Positions 1 through 10,212 of a stretch of 64,000 bases of DNA are shown here, one piece after another. The DNA is taken from assembly GCF_009931695.1 (NCBI RefSeq), contig NZ_CP048000.1, positions 2,559,501-2,623,500 of the forward strand. Reading direction: 5' to 3'. Made by a program: the position numbers and the translations under genes. Position 1 is the first letter of the stretch. Each line of letters opens with the position of its first letter. The notes beneath the pieces are model-generated. The model saw nothing but the letters and a program-made list of their open reading frames with translations. It ran no database searches and had not been told where the DNA came from. This DNA comes from Anaerocolumna sedimenticola. Lineage in GTDB: Bacteria > Bacillota > Clostridia > Lachnospirales > Lachnospiraceae.

Positions 1-1
1 G

Positions 2-3000
2 ACAGTAGCAAACGCATTAAAGATTGTGGAAAATCTTGAGCATCGTGCAGGGAAAGATGCGGAAGGCAAAACCGGTGACGGTGTTGGTATTTTATTACAG
101 ATATCTCACAAATTCTTTTCAAAAGAAGTACAGTCTTTAGGAATTACTTTAGGCGGTGAGAGAGATTATGGCATTGGCATGTTCTTCTTTCCTCAGGATG
201 AATTAATGAGAAATCAGGCAAAGAAAATGTTTGAGATTATCGTTGAAAAAGAAGGTATGGAATTTCTTGGCTGGAGAAAGGTACCCATCAGCCCGGATAT
301 TTTAGGACATAAAGCAGTTGAATGTATGCCTTATATTATGCAGGGGTTTGTAAAAAGACCGCAAGGCGTTAAAAAAGGATTGGAATTTGACCGTAAATTA
401 TATATAGCAAGAAGAACCTTTGAACAAAGTAATGATAATACTTATGTGGTTTCTTTATCAAGCCGTACGATTGTGTATAAGGGTATGTTTTTGGTAAAAC
501 AGCTTCGTATGTTTTTTGTGGATCTGCAGAATGAGAACTATGAATCCGCTATAGCGATAGTACATTCCCGTTTCAGTACCAATACCAATCCAAGCTGGCA
601 CAGAGCACATCCGAACCGTTTAATCGTTCATAACGGTGAAATCAATACAATCCGCGGTAATGTAGATAAAATGCTTGCCAGAGAAGAGACAATGGAATCA
701 AAGTATTTACAAGGTGAATTACACAAAGTTCTCCCTGTAATCAATACGGAGGGTTCCGATTCGGCAATGCTGGATAACGCATTGGAATTTTTAGTAATGA
801 GTGGTATGGAACTGCCGCTGGCTGTTATGATCACAATTCCTGAACCATGGAGTAATGATCAGAATATAAGTCCGGAAAAGAGAGATTTTTATCAATATTA
901 TGCAACCATGATGGAACCATGGGACGGACCTGCATCCATTCTCTTCAGTGATGGAGATATTATGGGTGCTGTACTTGACCGTAACGGTTTAAGACCTTCC
1001 CGTTATTATATAACGGACGATGATCACGTAATCTTATCTTCCGAAGTTGGTGTACTTGAATTTCCTGCTGAAAAGATCGTGAAAAAGGAAAGACTTCGTC
1101 CGGGTAAAATGTTATTGGTTGATACGGTAAAGGGTTGTTTAATCGATGACGAAGATCTGAAGAACAGCTATGCAAAACGCAGTCCTTATGGCGAATGGCT
1201 GGATCGTAATCTGGTTAAATTGAAGGATCTTCATATACCGAATAAGAAGGTATGGGAATATGATGATGAAGAAAGAGCAAAATTACAGAAAGCCTTTGGA
1301 TATACTTATGAGGATTATAAGACCTGCATCTTACCAATGGCTAAAACAGGAGCAGAACCGGTAGAAGCCATGGGTGTTGACAGTCCGCTTCCTATCCTGT
1401 CCAAGAGTAATCCGCCTTTATTCGGATATTTTAAACAGCTCTTTGCCCAGGTAACCAATCCTCCCATTGACGCAATCCGTGAAGAAATCGTTACTTCCAC
1501 CGATGTGTATATCGGGGAAGACGGTAATCTCTTAGAAGAACATGCGGAAAACTGCAAGGTATTGAAAATCCATAATCCTATTTTAACAAGTACGGACCTG
1601 TTAAAGATTAAATCCATGAAAATAGCGGGATTTAAGGTGGAAACCATACCGATCATCTATTATAAAAATACGTCTTTGGAACGTGCAATTGACCATATCT
1701 TCGTAGAAGCGGACCGTGCCTATAAAGAAGGAGCAAATATATTAATTCTTTCCGACCGCGGTGTGGATGAGAATCATGTTGCCATCCCTTCCCTGTTAGC
1801 GGTATCTGCAATGCAGCAGCATTTGGTAAGAACCAAGAAGAGAACAGCAGTTGCCATGATTTTGGAAAGTGCTGAACCGAGAGAAGTACATCACTTTGCA
1901 ACCCTTTTAGGTTATGGTGCCTGTGCGGTTAATCCATATCTGGCACAGGAAACCATTAAACAGTTAATTAACAACAATATGCTGGATAAAGATTATTATG
2001 CGGCAGTAAATGATTATAATAAAGCAATCCTTAAAGGTATTGTTAAGATTGCTTCCAAGATGGGTATATCAACAATCCAGTCCTATCAGGGATCTAAAAT
2101 ATTTGAAGCCATCGGTATCGGAGGGGAAGTCGTTGATAAGTATTTTACGGATACCGTAAGCCGTATCGGTGGAATTACTATTAAAGATATTGAAAAACAG
2201 GTGGATGAACTTCATACCAAAGCCTTTGATCCTTTGGGACTTAATATAGACTTAACTTTGGATAACAGTGGTACTCATAAGTTAAGAAGCGGAAAGGATG
2301 AACATTTATATAATCCGAAAACGATTCATATGCTGCAGAAAGCCACCCGTACCGGAGATTACAGTGCATTTAAGCAATATACCGGTTTTATTGAAGCAGA
2401 AGAAGAGGGTATTAATTTAAGAGGTCTTTTAGATATAAAATATCCGGAAAAGGGAATTTCCATTGATGAAGTAGAAAGTGTTGACTCCATTGTTAAGAGG
2501 TTTAAAACCGGTGCTATGTCTTATGGCTCTATTTCCCAGGAGGCTCATGAAACTTTAGCCATTGCCATGAACATGTTAGGCGGTAAATCCAACAGCGGTG
2601 AGGGCGGTGAAAGTTTAGAGCGTCTCTCCCTTGGGAAGGATGGTTTAAACCGCTGTTCCGCCATTAAGCAGGTGGCTTCCGGCAGGTTCGGTGTAACTTC
2701 CCAATACCTTGTAAGTGCAAAAGAAATTCAGATCAAGATGGCACAGGGAGCAAAACCCGGTGAAGGAGGACAATTGCCGGCAGGAAAAGTCTACCCATGG
2801 GTTGCCAAAACGAGGCATTCAACCCCCGGTGTAGGATTAATATCTCCGCCGCCCCATCATGATATCTATTCCATCGAAGATTTAGCACAATTAATATATG
2901 ACTTAAAGAATTCCAACAAGAATGCAAGAATATCCGTTAAATTAGTTTCAGAGGCAGGGGTAGGCACCGTAGCTGCCGGTGTTGCGAAAGCCGGTGCGGG

Positions 3001-4438
3001 AGTAATCTTAATCTCCGGTTTTGATGGCGGAACAGGTGCTGCTCCCCGGAACTCCATCCATAATGCAGGGCTTCCATGGGAATTAGGTCTTGCGGAAACC
3101 CATCAAACCTTGATTATGAACGGACTTAGAAATAAAGTGGTGATTGAAACAGACGGTAAGCTGATGACCGGCCGTGATGTATTAATCGCAGCACTTTTAG
3201 GTGCGGAAGAATTCGGTTTTGCAACTGCTCCGTTGGTAACTATGGGCTGTGTTATGATGAGGGTATGTAATCTGGATACCTGTCCGGTTGGTGTAGCTAC
3301 CCAGAATCCGGAACTTCGTAAGAACTTCAAAGGGAAACCGGAATATGTAGTTAACTTTATGCATTTTATAGCGCAAGAGCTTCGTGAATATATGGCTAAA
3401 CTTGGTATAAGATCTTTGGATGAATTGGTAGGCCGCTCGGATTTACTACAAGTGAAAGCGGATGTGAAAAATGAAAGAGTAAGCAGGATTGATTTATCCA
3501 GGATATTAAACAATCCTTATGCAGGGAATCCATCCGAGTCCCGCTTTGATCCGAAACAGGTTTATGATTTTGAATTAGAGAAAACCATTGATGAACGTAT
3601 TCTCTTAAAGAAATTAAAACAGGCGATAGCAAGTAAACAGTCAAAAACAATAGAGGTGGAAGTAACGAATATTGACAGAACTTTTGGTACTATTTTAGGT
3701 TCTGAAATAACGAAAGCATACGGAACAACCTTAGAAGAAGATACTTACGTAGTTAAATGTGCCGGAAGCGGCGGACAAAGCTTTGGTGCCTTTATACCAA
3801 AAGGACTTACTTTAGTCTTAAGCGGTGACAGCAATGACTATTTCGGTAAAGGCCTTTCAGGCGGTAAGTTAGTGGTATTTCCGCCAAAAGGAAGTAAATT
3901 TGCCGCAGAAGATAATATTATTATCGGTAATGTTGCTTTATATGGCGCAACCAGCGGTAAGGTTTTCATTAATGGTGTTGCCGGCGAACGTTTCTGTGTA
4001 CGTAATTCCGGTGCAACTGCGGTAGTGGAAGGTGTTGGCGATCACGGCTGTGAATACATGACCGGAGGACGTGTTGTTGTTCTTGGCAGGACCGGCAAAA
4101 ACTTTGCTGCAGGTATGAGCGGCGGTATTGCTTATGTACTCGACCAGGATACGGATTTATATAAGAAATTAAATAAAGAATTAGTATCCATGGAAGCAGT
4201 TGCGGAGAAATATGATGTTCTTGAATTAAAGAGTATGATAGAAGAACATGTAAAACATACCGGTTCAGATAAGGGTAAGGAAATTCTGGAACATTTTGGA
4301 GATTATCTGCCCAAATTTAAGAAGATTATACCACATGATTACAGACGTATGCTGTTAACCATTGTTCAGATGGAGGAAAAAGGGTTAAGCAGCGAACAGG
4401 CACAGATTGAAGCATTCTTTGCCAACACCAGAGGCTAA
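2..4438 (+). CDS. gltB: Glutamate synthase large subunit, 5' end cut by window
   Basis: Large subunit of glutamate synthase, which moves the glutamine amide to 2-oxoglutarate to make two glutamates. The frame is open from base 2, so the true start and the catalytic N-terminal Cys of the class-II glutaminase domain lie outside the window; about 30-40 residues are probably missing. Visible: glutaminase motifs (RFSTNTNPSW, HNGEINT), the central domain, the FMN/synthase barrel (SPPPHHDIYSIEDL, GFDGGTGAAP), iron-sulfur cysteines in VCNLDTCPVG, and the C-terminal GXGXG beta-helix with repeated Gly-rich turns. About 1,478 residues remain of a usual ~1,500. The small subunit follows after 11 bases, so the two form an operon. 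Identity is clear from the domain order. Confidence 0.95.
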   Translation, partial: TVANALKIVENLEHRAGKDAEGKTGDGVGILLQISHKFFSKEVQSLGITLGGERDYGIGMFFFPQDELMRNQAKKMFEIIVEKEGMEFLGWRKVPISPDILGHKAVECMPYIMQGFVKRPQGVKKGLEFDRKLYIARRTFEQSNDNTYVVSLSSRTIVYKGMFLVKQLRMFFVDLQNENYESAIAIVHSRFSTNTNPSWHRAHPNRLIVHNGEINTIRGNVDKMLAREETMESKYLQGELHKVLPVINTEGSDSAMLDNALEFLVMSGMELPLAVMITIPEPWSNDQNISPEKRDFYQYYATMMEPWDGPASILFSDGDIMGAVLDRNGLRPSRYYITDDDHVILSSEVGVLEFPAEKIVKKERLRPGKMLLVDTVKGCLIDDEDLKNSYAKRSPYGEWLDRNLVKLKDLHIPNKKVWEYDDEERAKLQKAFGYTYEDYKTCILPMAKTGAEPVEAMGVDSPLPILSKSNPPLFGYFKQLFAQVTNPPIDAIREEIVTSTDVYIGEDGNLLEEHAENCKVLKIHNPILTSTDLLKIKSMKIAGFKVETIPIIYYKNTSLERAIDHIFVEADRAYKEGANILILSDRGVDENHVAIPSLLAVSAMQQHLVRTKKRTAVAMILESAEPREVHHFATLLGYGACAVNPYLAQETIKQLINNNMLDKDYYAAVNDYNKAILKGIVKIASKMGISTIQSYQGSKIFEAIGIGGEVVDKYFTDTVSRIGGITIKDIEKQVDELHTKAFDPLGLNIDLTLDNSGTHKLRSGKDEHLYNPKTIHMLQKATRTGDYSAFKQYTGFIEAEEEGINLRGLLDIKYPEKGISIDEVESVDSIVKRFKTGAMSYGSISQEAHETLAIAMNMLGGKSNSGEGGESLERLSLGKDGLNRCSAIKQVASGRFGVTSQYLVSAKEIQIKMAQGAKPGEGGQLPAGKVYPWVAKTRHSTPGVGLISPPPHHDIYSIEDLAQLIYDLKNSNKNARISVKLVSEAGVGTVAAGVAKAGAGVILISGFDGGTGAAPRNSIHNAGLPWELGLAETHQTLIMNGLRNKVVIETDGKLMTGRDVLIAALLGAEEFGFATAPLVTMGCVMMRVCNLDTCPVGVATQNPELRKNFKGKPEYVVNFMHFIAQELREYMAKLGIRSLDELVGRSDLLQVKADVKNERVSRIDLSRILNNPYAGNPSESRFDPKQVYDFELEKTIDERILLKKLKQAIASKQSKTIEVEVTNIDRTFGTILGSEITKAYGTTLEEDTYVVKCAGSGGQSFGAFIPKGLTLVLSGDSNDYFGKGLSGGKLVVFPPKGSKFAAEDNIIIGNVALYGATSGKVFINGVAGERFCVRNSGATAVVEGVGDHGCEYMTGGRVVVLGRTGKNFAAGMSGGIAYVLDQDTDLYKKLNKELVSMEAVAEKYDVLELKSMIEEHVKHTGSDKGKEILEHFGDYLPKFKKIIPHDYRRMLLTIVQMEEKGLSSEQAQIEAFFANTRG

Positions 4439-4449
4439 GGAGGTACGAG

Positions 4450-5936
4450 ATGGGAAAACCAACAGGATTTATGGATTATGAAAGAAAAGAAAGCCGTGCT
4501 GAAAAGCCGAAAGATAGAATTAAGAACTTTAATGAATTTCATATACCTTTACCAAAAGAAGAACGTAAAATTCAGGGAGCCAGATGTATGGATTGCGGTG
4601 TACCTTTCTGTCAATCCGGTATTATGATAGGTGGAATGACTTCCGGATGTCCTTTAAATAATTTAATTCCGGAATGGAATGATTTAATCTATAACGGCAA
4701 TATGCAGATGGCCCTAAACCGCCTGTTTAAAACAAATAATTTTCCTGAATTTACAGGAAGAGTATGTCCGGCGCCCTGTGAGCCTGCATGTACCTGTAAT
4801 GTAGCTACCAACCCGGTAGCCATAAAAGAAAATGAATTGGGTATCATTGAAAACGGATACGAAGCAGGTTTCATTAAACCGGAACCACCAAAGGTCAGAA
4901 CCGGTAAGAAAATAGCTGTAATCGGATCCGGTCCCTCCGGACTTGCGGCCGCGGACCAGTTAAATAAACGCGGACACTCCGTAACCGTATTTGAACGTTC
5001 CGATCGTATCGGCGGGTTATTAATGTATGGTATACCAAATATGAAATTAGAGAAACACATTATTGACCGTAAGATTGACCTTATGAAACAAGAAGGTGTA
5101 ACTTTTGTAACCAATGCCGATGTGGGTAAGAATTATAATGCTTCAAAAATGAAAAAAGAATATGACCGTATTATCCTAGCCTGCGGTGCATCCAATCCAA
5201 GAGATATTAAAGTGCCCGGCAGAGATTCCAAGGGAATCTATTTTGCGGTAGATTTTCTTAAGGGAGTTACCAAAAGCTTACTCGACTCTAATTTTGAAGA
5301 CAAGACTTTCGTCAATGCAAAAGATAAGAATGTACTTGTAATCGGCGGCGGTGATACCGGTAATGACTGTGTCGGTACTTCCGTAAGACAGGGAGCAAAA
5401 TCAGTCGTTCAATTGGAAATGATGCCGAAACTTCCGAATACAAGAAGCGAAGACAATCCATGGCCGGAATGGCCGAAAGTCTGCAAGACGGATTACGGAC
5501 AGGAAGAAGCAATAGCCGTATTCGGCCATGACCCGAGAGTATATCAGTCAACGGTTAAGGAGTTCATTGCTGATAAAGACGGCAATCTGATCAAAGCCAA
5601 AATTGTTAAGCTGGAAAGTAAATACCATGAAGATACAAAGAGATATCAAATGGACGAAATCCCGGCAGTGAATATGAAATAGATGTGGATTTAGTATTTA
5701 TAGCAGCCGGATTCTTAGGAACAGAGAATTATGTTGCCAAAGCATTTGGCGTTGAATTAAATACCAGAACGAATGTACAGACGGAAGAAGGCAAATATCA
5801 GACCAGCGCAGAGCATATCTTTGTAACCGGAGATATGCACAGAGGCCAGTCACTGGTAGTATGGGCTATCAGAGAAGGCCGTGAGGTAGCTAAAGCGGTG
5901 GATGAACATTTGATGGGATATACCAATCTGGAATAA
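4450..5936 (+). CDS. gltD: Glutamate synthase small subunit, one-base frameshift
   Basis: Small (beta) subunit that oxidises NAD(P)H and passes electrons through FAD and 4Fe-4S clusters to GltB. The N-terminal ferredoxin-like region has clustered cysteines (CMDCGVPFC, CPAPCEPAC); the FAD-binding motif is GSGPSGLAAA and the NAD-binding motif GGGDTGNDC. The first frame stops at 5682 after 410 residues. The family sequence continues in another frame from about 5664 (GSEYEIDVDLVFIAAGF) to the stop at 5936. One extra C in the CCC at 5661-5663 would give a single product of ~495 residues, the normal length. The reading frame is conserved on both sides, so a sequence error is more likely than a dead gene. 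ATG at 4450 follows GGAGG at 4439-4443. Confidence 0.9.
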
Positions 5937-5953
5937 TAACCGGATAAACGAAT

Positions 5954-5993
5954 AAAAAAACGGAGTATGGCTCACCGGCCATGCTCCGTTTTT
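5954..5993 (+). terminator. Rho-independent terminator after gltBD
   Basis: An inverted repeat with arms CGGAGTATGG (5961-5970) and CCATGCTCCG (5979-5988) is followed by a T run. It lies 18 bases after the gltD stop and closes the gltBD operon. Confidence 0.85.
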
Positions 5994-6121
5994 ACACCTG
6001 CCGCTAGAACCCAAAAGGGTTTAGGAAAACCGGCTGCATTTTCATTAACTACAAAAAGGAGTACAGGAAAAACATGAAATCGGCGAGAAACGAGAATCAT
6101 AAAAAATGAAATATATAATTG

Positions 6122-6150
6122 TTGAGTTTGAAAATACATGATAATATAAG
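6122..6150 (+). promoter_or_regulatory. Possible promoter for the esterase pair
   Basis: TTGAGT at 6122-6127 and TATAAG at 6145-6150 are 17 bases apart, 45 bases upstream of the first esterase and downstream of the gltD terminator. The match to the sigma-A consensus is moderate, and the region is AT-rich, so chance matches are likely. Confidence 0.35.
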
Positions 6151-6194
6151 AATAATAATAGAGAGTACTCAATAGAGCAAAGGAGGACAAAACT

Positions 6195-6982
6195 ATGGCA
6201 CTAATACATGTTAATTTTTATTCTCAGACATTGGGAATGCAGCGTTCCATGGATGTCATAATGCCTCAGAAATCCAATGGCATAGGGCAGGAAGGAATGG
6301 AAAGGGAAGAAAAGATTCCGGTACTTTATCTTTTACACGGAGCAAGCGATGATCATACCATCTGGCAACGCAGAACTTCCATAGAACGGTATGCGGTAGA
6401 AAAAGGACTGGCAGTTGTTATGCCGGCTACGGATTTGGGTTTTTATGCAGATATGAAATATGGGTATGACTTTTGGCAGTTTTTCAGTAAAGAAATATTT
6501 GAATTAGTTCATGAATTTTTCCCGGGGTTAAGTACGCAAAGAAAAGATACCTTTGTGGCAGGTCTGTCCATGGGAGGTTTTGGCACTATGAAATTAGGTA
6601 TTATGTGTCCGAGCGCTTTGCGGCAGCAGCCAGTCTGTCCGGTATGGTAGATCCCGTATCCTGGTATGACCAGGATTTAAATGAGCAGTTTCAGTTAATT
6701 TATGGTACGAAAGAGGAAGTGACCGGAAGTATCAATGATCTTCCCTTTCAGATGGAACAGTTAATAGCCTCCGGTAAACAGATGCCAAAATTTTATATGA
6801 CCTGCGGTACTGAAGATTTTCTCTATCCCATGAATGTTGCATTCAGAGACAGATTCAGAGACCGGATTGATTTAACCTATCATGAAGAGCCGGGGATCCA
6901 TGAATGGGCTTACTGGGACCGGAATATCAGGAGGATTATAGAGTGGCTTCCGATTAAGGCAAATGAAAAAGGAGGTAAATAG
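6195..6982 (+). CDS. Esterase, tributyrin-esterase type (PF00756), one-base frameshift
   Basis: Alpha/beta-hydrolase of the putative esterase family (FrmB/EstA-like), predicted to cleave short-chain acyl esters in the cytoplasm, as no signal peptide is seen. The oxyanion/His motif [12 protein letters not shown] and the nucleophile elbow GLSMGGFG are present; the catalytic His is likely in GIHEWAYWD near the end. The first frame ends at 6650. The family sequence resumes in another frame ([15 protein letters not shown]), so one G is missing near 6609-6611. Repaired length is about 262 residues, matching its neighbour. AGGAGG precedes the ATG. A paralogue follows two bases after the stop, so this is a tandem duplication within an operon. 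Substrate unknown. Confidence 0.8.
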
Positions 6983-6984
6983 TT

Positions 6985-7788
6985 ATGGCATTAATGCATG
7001 TTGATTTTTTCTCTAATGTATTAGGACTTTGCTGTGAAGCAGATGTTATCCTGCCTCAGAAAACGCAGGGAATTGGTATGGAAGGCAGTGATACCAGGTC
7101 CAAATATCCCGTACTTTGGCTGCTGCACGGAGCGAGTGACGATCATACAATCTGGCAGAGAAGAACCTCTATAGAAAGATATGTAGCAGATTTAGGTCTG
7201 GCAGTCGTGATGCCGGGGGCCGGATTAAGTTACTATACGAATATGGCTTACGGGCCACGTTATTTTGATTATATAGCGGAAGAATTACCGGAAATTATGC
7301 GGGGTTTTTTCCCGATTTCAGACCGGCGTGAAGATAACTTTGTGTGCGGCTTGTCCATGGGCGGATACGGAGCAATGAAAATTGGTTTGACAAAACCGGA
7401 AAGTTATTCGGCCATCGGTTGTTTTTCCGCCGGTAATTTCAGTTACCGGGATGTAAGGAAAGAAACAGGAACCATGTTAAGTGCTGATCGGATTAAACGA
7501 AATATGCTTATTTTTGGTGTGGAAGATATGCTGCAATTAAAAAATACGGAACATGATTTATTTTATCTGGCAGAAAAAAATATAAAAGAAGAGAAAACTC
7601 TACCGAAGATTTTCCATGCCTGCGGAAATGAAGATTTTTTAGTGGAGAATGCCAGAGTTACTGCGGATTGGTTTAAAAATACGAATTATGATTATATTTA
7701 TCTGGAAGGTCCCGGAGCACATACCTGGGAATTCTGGGATGAATGGATTCAGAAATATCTGGAATGGTTAAAGCCTAACCTTAGATAA
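6985..7788 (+). CDS. Esterase, tributyrin-esterase type (PF00756)
   Basis: Intact 267-residue paralogue of the preceding gene, with the same opening (MALMHVDFFS versus [10 protein letters not shown]), the [12 protein letters not shown] motif, the nucleophile elbow GLSMGGYG (Ser near residue 122) and a C-terminal His in GAHTWEFWDEW. No signal peptide or membrane segment, so cytoplasmic. GGAGG overlaps the end of the upstream copy, so the two are translated together. Known family members hydrolyse short acyl esters such as tributyrin or acetylated sugars. The substrate cannot be fixed from sequence. No carbohydrate gene is adjacent that would argue for acetyl-xylan. Confidence 0.82.
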   Translation: MALMHVDFFSNVLGLCCEADVILPQKTQGIGMEGSDTRSKYPVLWLLHGASDDHTIWQRRTSIERYVADLGLAVVMPGAGLSYYTNMAYGPRYFDYIAEELPEIMRGFFPISDRREDNFVCGLSMGGYGAMKIGLTKPESYSAIGCFSAGNFSYRDVRKETGTMLSADRIKRNMLIFGVEDMLQLKNTEHDLFYLAEKNIKEEKTLPKIFHACGNEDFLVENARVTADWFKNTNYDYIYLEGPGAHTWEFWDEWIQKYLEWLKPNLR

Positions 7789-7964
7789 TGATAAGTCTGA
7801 ATTAATAATATCCTGGTCCTAATGAATTTGTTTTATAACCATTCAGAATAATGTAAGTTTATTTGTTTTATAAGTATAGCTTATCAGTGAGGGATGTGAT
7901 TATAACTTTTATTATTATATATTTTGTGTTATACTACTGGTAAAATGTCAATGGAGGTAAAATA

Positions 7965-9203
7965 ATGTATTCATTTGAAGAGATTAAGGTATTTGATCCT
8001 GAATTAGCAGAAGCGATGGAAAAAGAAATTGGAAGACAGAATGATCATATTGAATTAATTGCTTCTGAAAACTTTGTAAGTAAGGCTGTTATGGCAGCTA
8101 TGGGAAGTCCTCTGACGAATAAATATGCAGAAGGTTATCCGGGTAAAAGATATTACGGCGGTTGTGAATATGTGGACATAGCTGAGAATCTGGCAATAGA
8201 ACGTGCAAAACAACTGTTTGGATGTACTTATGCTAATGTTCAGCCTCATTCCGGTGCACAGGCTAATATGGCAGTCTTTTTCGCACTGGTTAAACCGGGT
8301 GAAACCGTAATGGGTATGAATCTGGCACACGGTGGCCATTTAACCCACGGAAGTCCGGTAAATATGTCAGGCAGCTATTATAAAATCGTACCTTATGGTG
8401 TAAATGAAGAAGGTTTTATTGACTATGACGAAGTAAGAAAAAAAGCCTTGGAATGTAAACCTAAATTAATTGTAGCAGGTGCAAGTGCCTATGCTAGAAA
8501 GATAGATTTTAAGAAGTTTAGAGAGATAGCAGATGAAGTCGGAGCTTTTCTCATGGTTGATATGGCTCACATTGCAGGACTGGTAGCAACCGGTTATCAT
8601 GAAAGCCCAATTCCTTATGCTCATGTAACAACTACCACAACGCATAAGACTTTAAGAGGTCCCAGAGGCGGTATGATTTTATCCAGTGCTGAATTTGCGG
8701 ATGAATATAAATTAAATAAAGCAATCTTCCCTGGTATTCAGGGCGGCCCTTTAATGCATGTAATTGCAGCGAAAGCGGTTTGTTTTAAGGAAGCCTTAGA
8801 TCCGGAATTTAAAAAATATGCGGGTAGAATTGTGGACAATGCCCAGGCTCTTTGCAGCGGTTTAATGAAAAGAGGATTTAACATAGTATCCGGCGGAACA
8901 GATAATCACTTGATGTTAGTTGATCTTCAGAACAAAGGGGTAACCGGTAAGGAAACGGAAAAATTATTGGATGCTGCCAATATTACCTGTAATAAGAATA
9001 CGGTACCTAATGATCCGGCATCTCCTTTTGTAACCAGTGGTATCCGTTTAGGAACTCCTGCAGTAACAACGAGGGGGATGAATACGGCCGATATGGATGT
9101 GATAGCGGAAGCAATTGCTATGCTGATTGAAGATGTAAATGCAAATAAAGCAAAAGCAATGGATTTAGTAAAAACATTAACCAATAATTATCCTTTGTAT
9201 TAA
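7965..9203 (+). CDS. glyA: Serine hydroxymethyltransferase
   Basis: PLP enzyme that interconverts serine + THF and glycine + 5,10-methylene-THF, the main one-carbon entry point. 412 residues is the normal bacterial length. The start has the family motif [10 protein letters not shown]; the PLP lysine lies in [11 protein letters not shown] after a run of threonines; GGCEYVD and [11 protein letters not shown] are also conserved. ATG follows GGAGG at 7953-7957. It stands alone between the esterases and a terminator. No glycine or THF riboswitch was recognised in the 176-base leader. Its product feeds the methylene-THF reductase and methionine synthase encoded at 55-61 kb, though the genes are not linked. 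Confidence 0.96.
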   Translation: MYSFEEIKVFDPELAEAMEKEIGRQNDHIELIASENFVSKAVMAAMGSPLTNKYAEGYPGKRYYGGCEYVDIAENLAIERAKQLFGCTYANVQPHSGAQANMAVFFALVKPGETVMGMNLAHGGHLTHGSPVNMSGSYYKIVPYGVNEEGFIDYDEVRKKALECKPKLIVAGASAYARKIDFKKFREIADEVGAFLMVDMAHIAGLVATGYHESPIPYAHVTTTTTHKTLRGPRGGMILSSAEFADEYKLNKAIFPGIQGGPLMHVIAAKAVCFKEALDPEFKKYAGRIVDNAQALCSGLMKRGFNIVSGGTDNHLMLVDLQNKGVTGKETEKLLDAANITCNKNTVPNDPASPFVTSGIRLGTPAVTTRGMNTADMDVIAEAIAMLIEDVNANKAKAMDLVKTLTNNYPLY

Positions 9204-9250
9204 AATGTATAGATTCCTATAAACTGTAATTACTCCCTTTGCTTTCGAAT

Positions 9251-9306
9251 AAAAAGGACGTGTTGAAAACCAACTTGATAGGTTAGGTTACAATACGTTC
9301 TTTTTC
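9251..9306. terminator. Terminator between convergent glyA and tetR
   Basis: Arms AAAAAGGACGTGTTG (9251-9265) and CAATACGTTCTTTTT (9291-9305) pair with two mismatches and are flanked by A and T runs on either side. It can serve both glyA (+) and the TetR gene (-). Confidence 0.75.
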
Positions 9307-9395
9307 TTTAAAGGTATCTGCCGGACACTAAAGTCATTAGTATGCAGGAATTCGTTTCTAGAGAAATAAAATACTGTGCTTGGATTACCACTGTG

Positions 9396-9974
9396 TTATT
9401 GTTTTCTTAATTCCGGTATAACATCATAAATATTTTCCAAGGCTGTCCGGATTTCTTTTGACCAATCAAATTTTCCCTTTTTTATGCACCAGGTAACTTC
9501 ATGTCCTAAAAATGTATAAGCAGATGCTTTATATAATTCCAAGGCATCATTTTTATTTCGGATTTGTCCGGATGCCTGTCCCTTTTTTATGATCATTACG
9601 GCTATATCTGTTAATTCACTTCTTAAATCATAACTTCCATAATCTTCTTTCAAATTACTGATCATCATTTGACTTAAAAAATCGGTACCAAATTTACTGG
9701 CCTCTTTTACAAGGGATTCAAAACATATCAAAAGCTGATCCCAATAATTGTCCTTGGTTAAAATTGTCAATAGATACAGGCTTATATTATGTGTCACTGA
9801 ATCATAAAAATGCAGTATTATATCCTCTTTTGATTTTAGATGATAATAAAAAGTTGTTTTTGAAATCTTACAGGCCTCACAAATATCTACAACAGTTACA
9901 TTTTGATATCCTTTTTCCAAAAATAACTGATTAGCAGTTTCAATAATAAAATCTTTTGTTGTTATATTTGACAT
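9396..9974 (-). CDS. TetR/AcrR family transcriptional regulator
   Basis: 192 residues with an N-terminal TetR helix-turn-helix (TVVDICEACKISKTTFYYH, residues ~27-45) and a divergent ligand-binding C-terminal domain. It is transcribed away from the flavoenzyme gene starting at 10213. The shared 238-base spacer holds a palindrome right next to this gene (9987-10005) and a good promoter for the flavoenzyme, so it probably represses itself and its neighbour. Ligand unknown, but a substrate of the flavoenzyme, such as an unsaturated acid or steroid, is a reasonable guess. Start ATG (9972-9974 on the reverse strand) is preceded by GGAGG. Confidence 0.88.
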   Translation of the reverse strand: MSNITTKDFIIETANQLFLEKGYQNVTVVDICEACKISKTTFYYHLKSKEDIILHFYDSVTHNISLYLLTILTKDNYWDQLLICFESLVKEASKFGTDFLSQMMISNLKEDYGSYDLRSELTDIAVMIIKKGQASGQIRNKNDALELYKASAYTFLGHEVTWCIKKGKFDWSKEIRTALENIYDVIPELRKQ

Positions 9975-9986
9975 GGTTTCCTCCAG

Positions 9987-10005
9987 TTACATTTTATATA
10001 TGTAA
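9987..10005. promoter_or_regulatory. Candidate TetR operator
   Basis: A 19-base palindrome with arms TTACAT (9987-9992) and ATGTAA (10000-10005), 12 bases upstream of the TetR start codon. Position and symmetry suit an autoregulatory operator. It is inferred, as the site is short and AT-rich. Confidence 0.45.
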
Positions 10006-10046
10006 TCATAGATACATCATAGCATAATAAATACATAAAATCTACA

Positions 10047-10112
10047 TTGACAAGTAAATAACAAAGTGATATTATATTACTACGGTAATATAATATATGA
10101 CCGAGGTAATAT
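10047..10112 (+). promoter_or_regulatory. Promoter and direct repeats upstream of the flavoenzyme
   Basis: TTGACA (10047-10052) and TATTAT (10070-10075) with a 17-base spacer form a near-consensus promoter. Just downstream, GGTAATAT occurs twice (10084-10091 and 10105-10112), 21 bases apart, that is two helical turns on the same face. This is a possible binding site for the adjacent TetR protein or another regulator. Confidence 0.55.
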
Positions 10113-10212
10113 GTTATAATTTGCCCGACAAAAGTCCTCATAAATTATATTTTACTAACCGTAGAGTGAACCGAAACAGGAAGATTAGCAAATACATAAT
10201 AAGGAGAATACC

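Noticed and set aside
7789..7964. Glycine or THF riboswitch before glyA
   Set aside because: The leader shows no tandem glycine aptamer core or THF aptamer stems.
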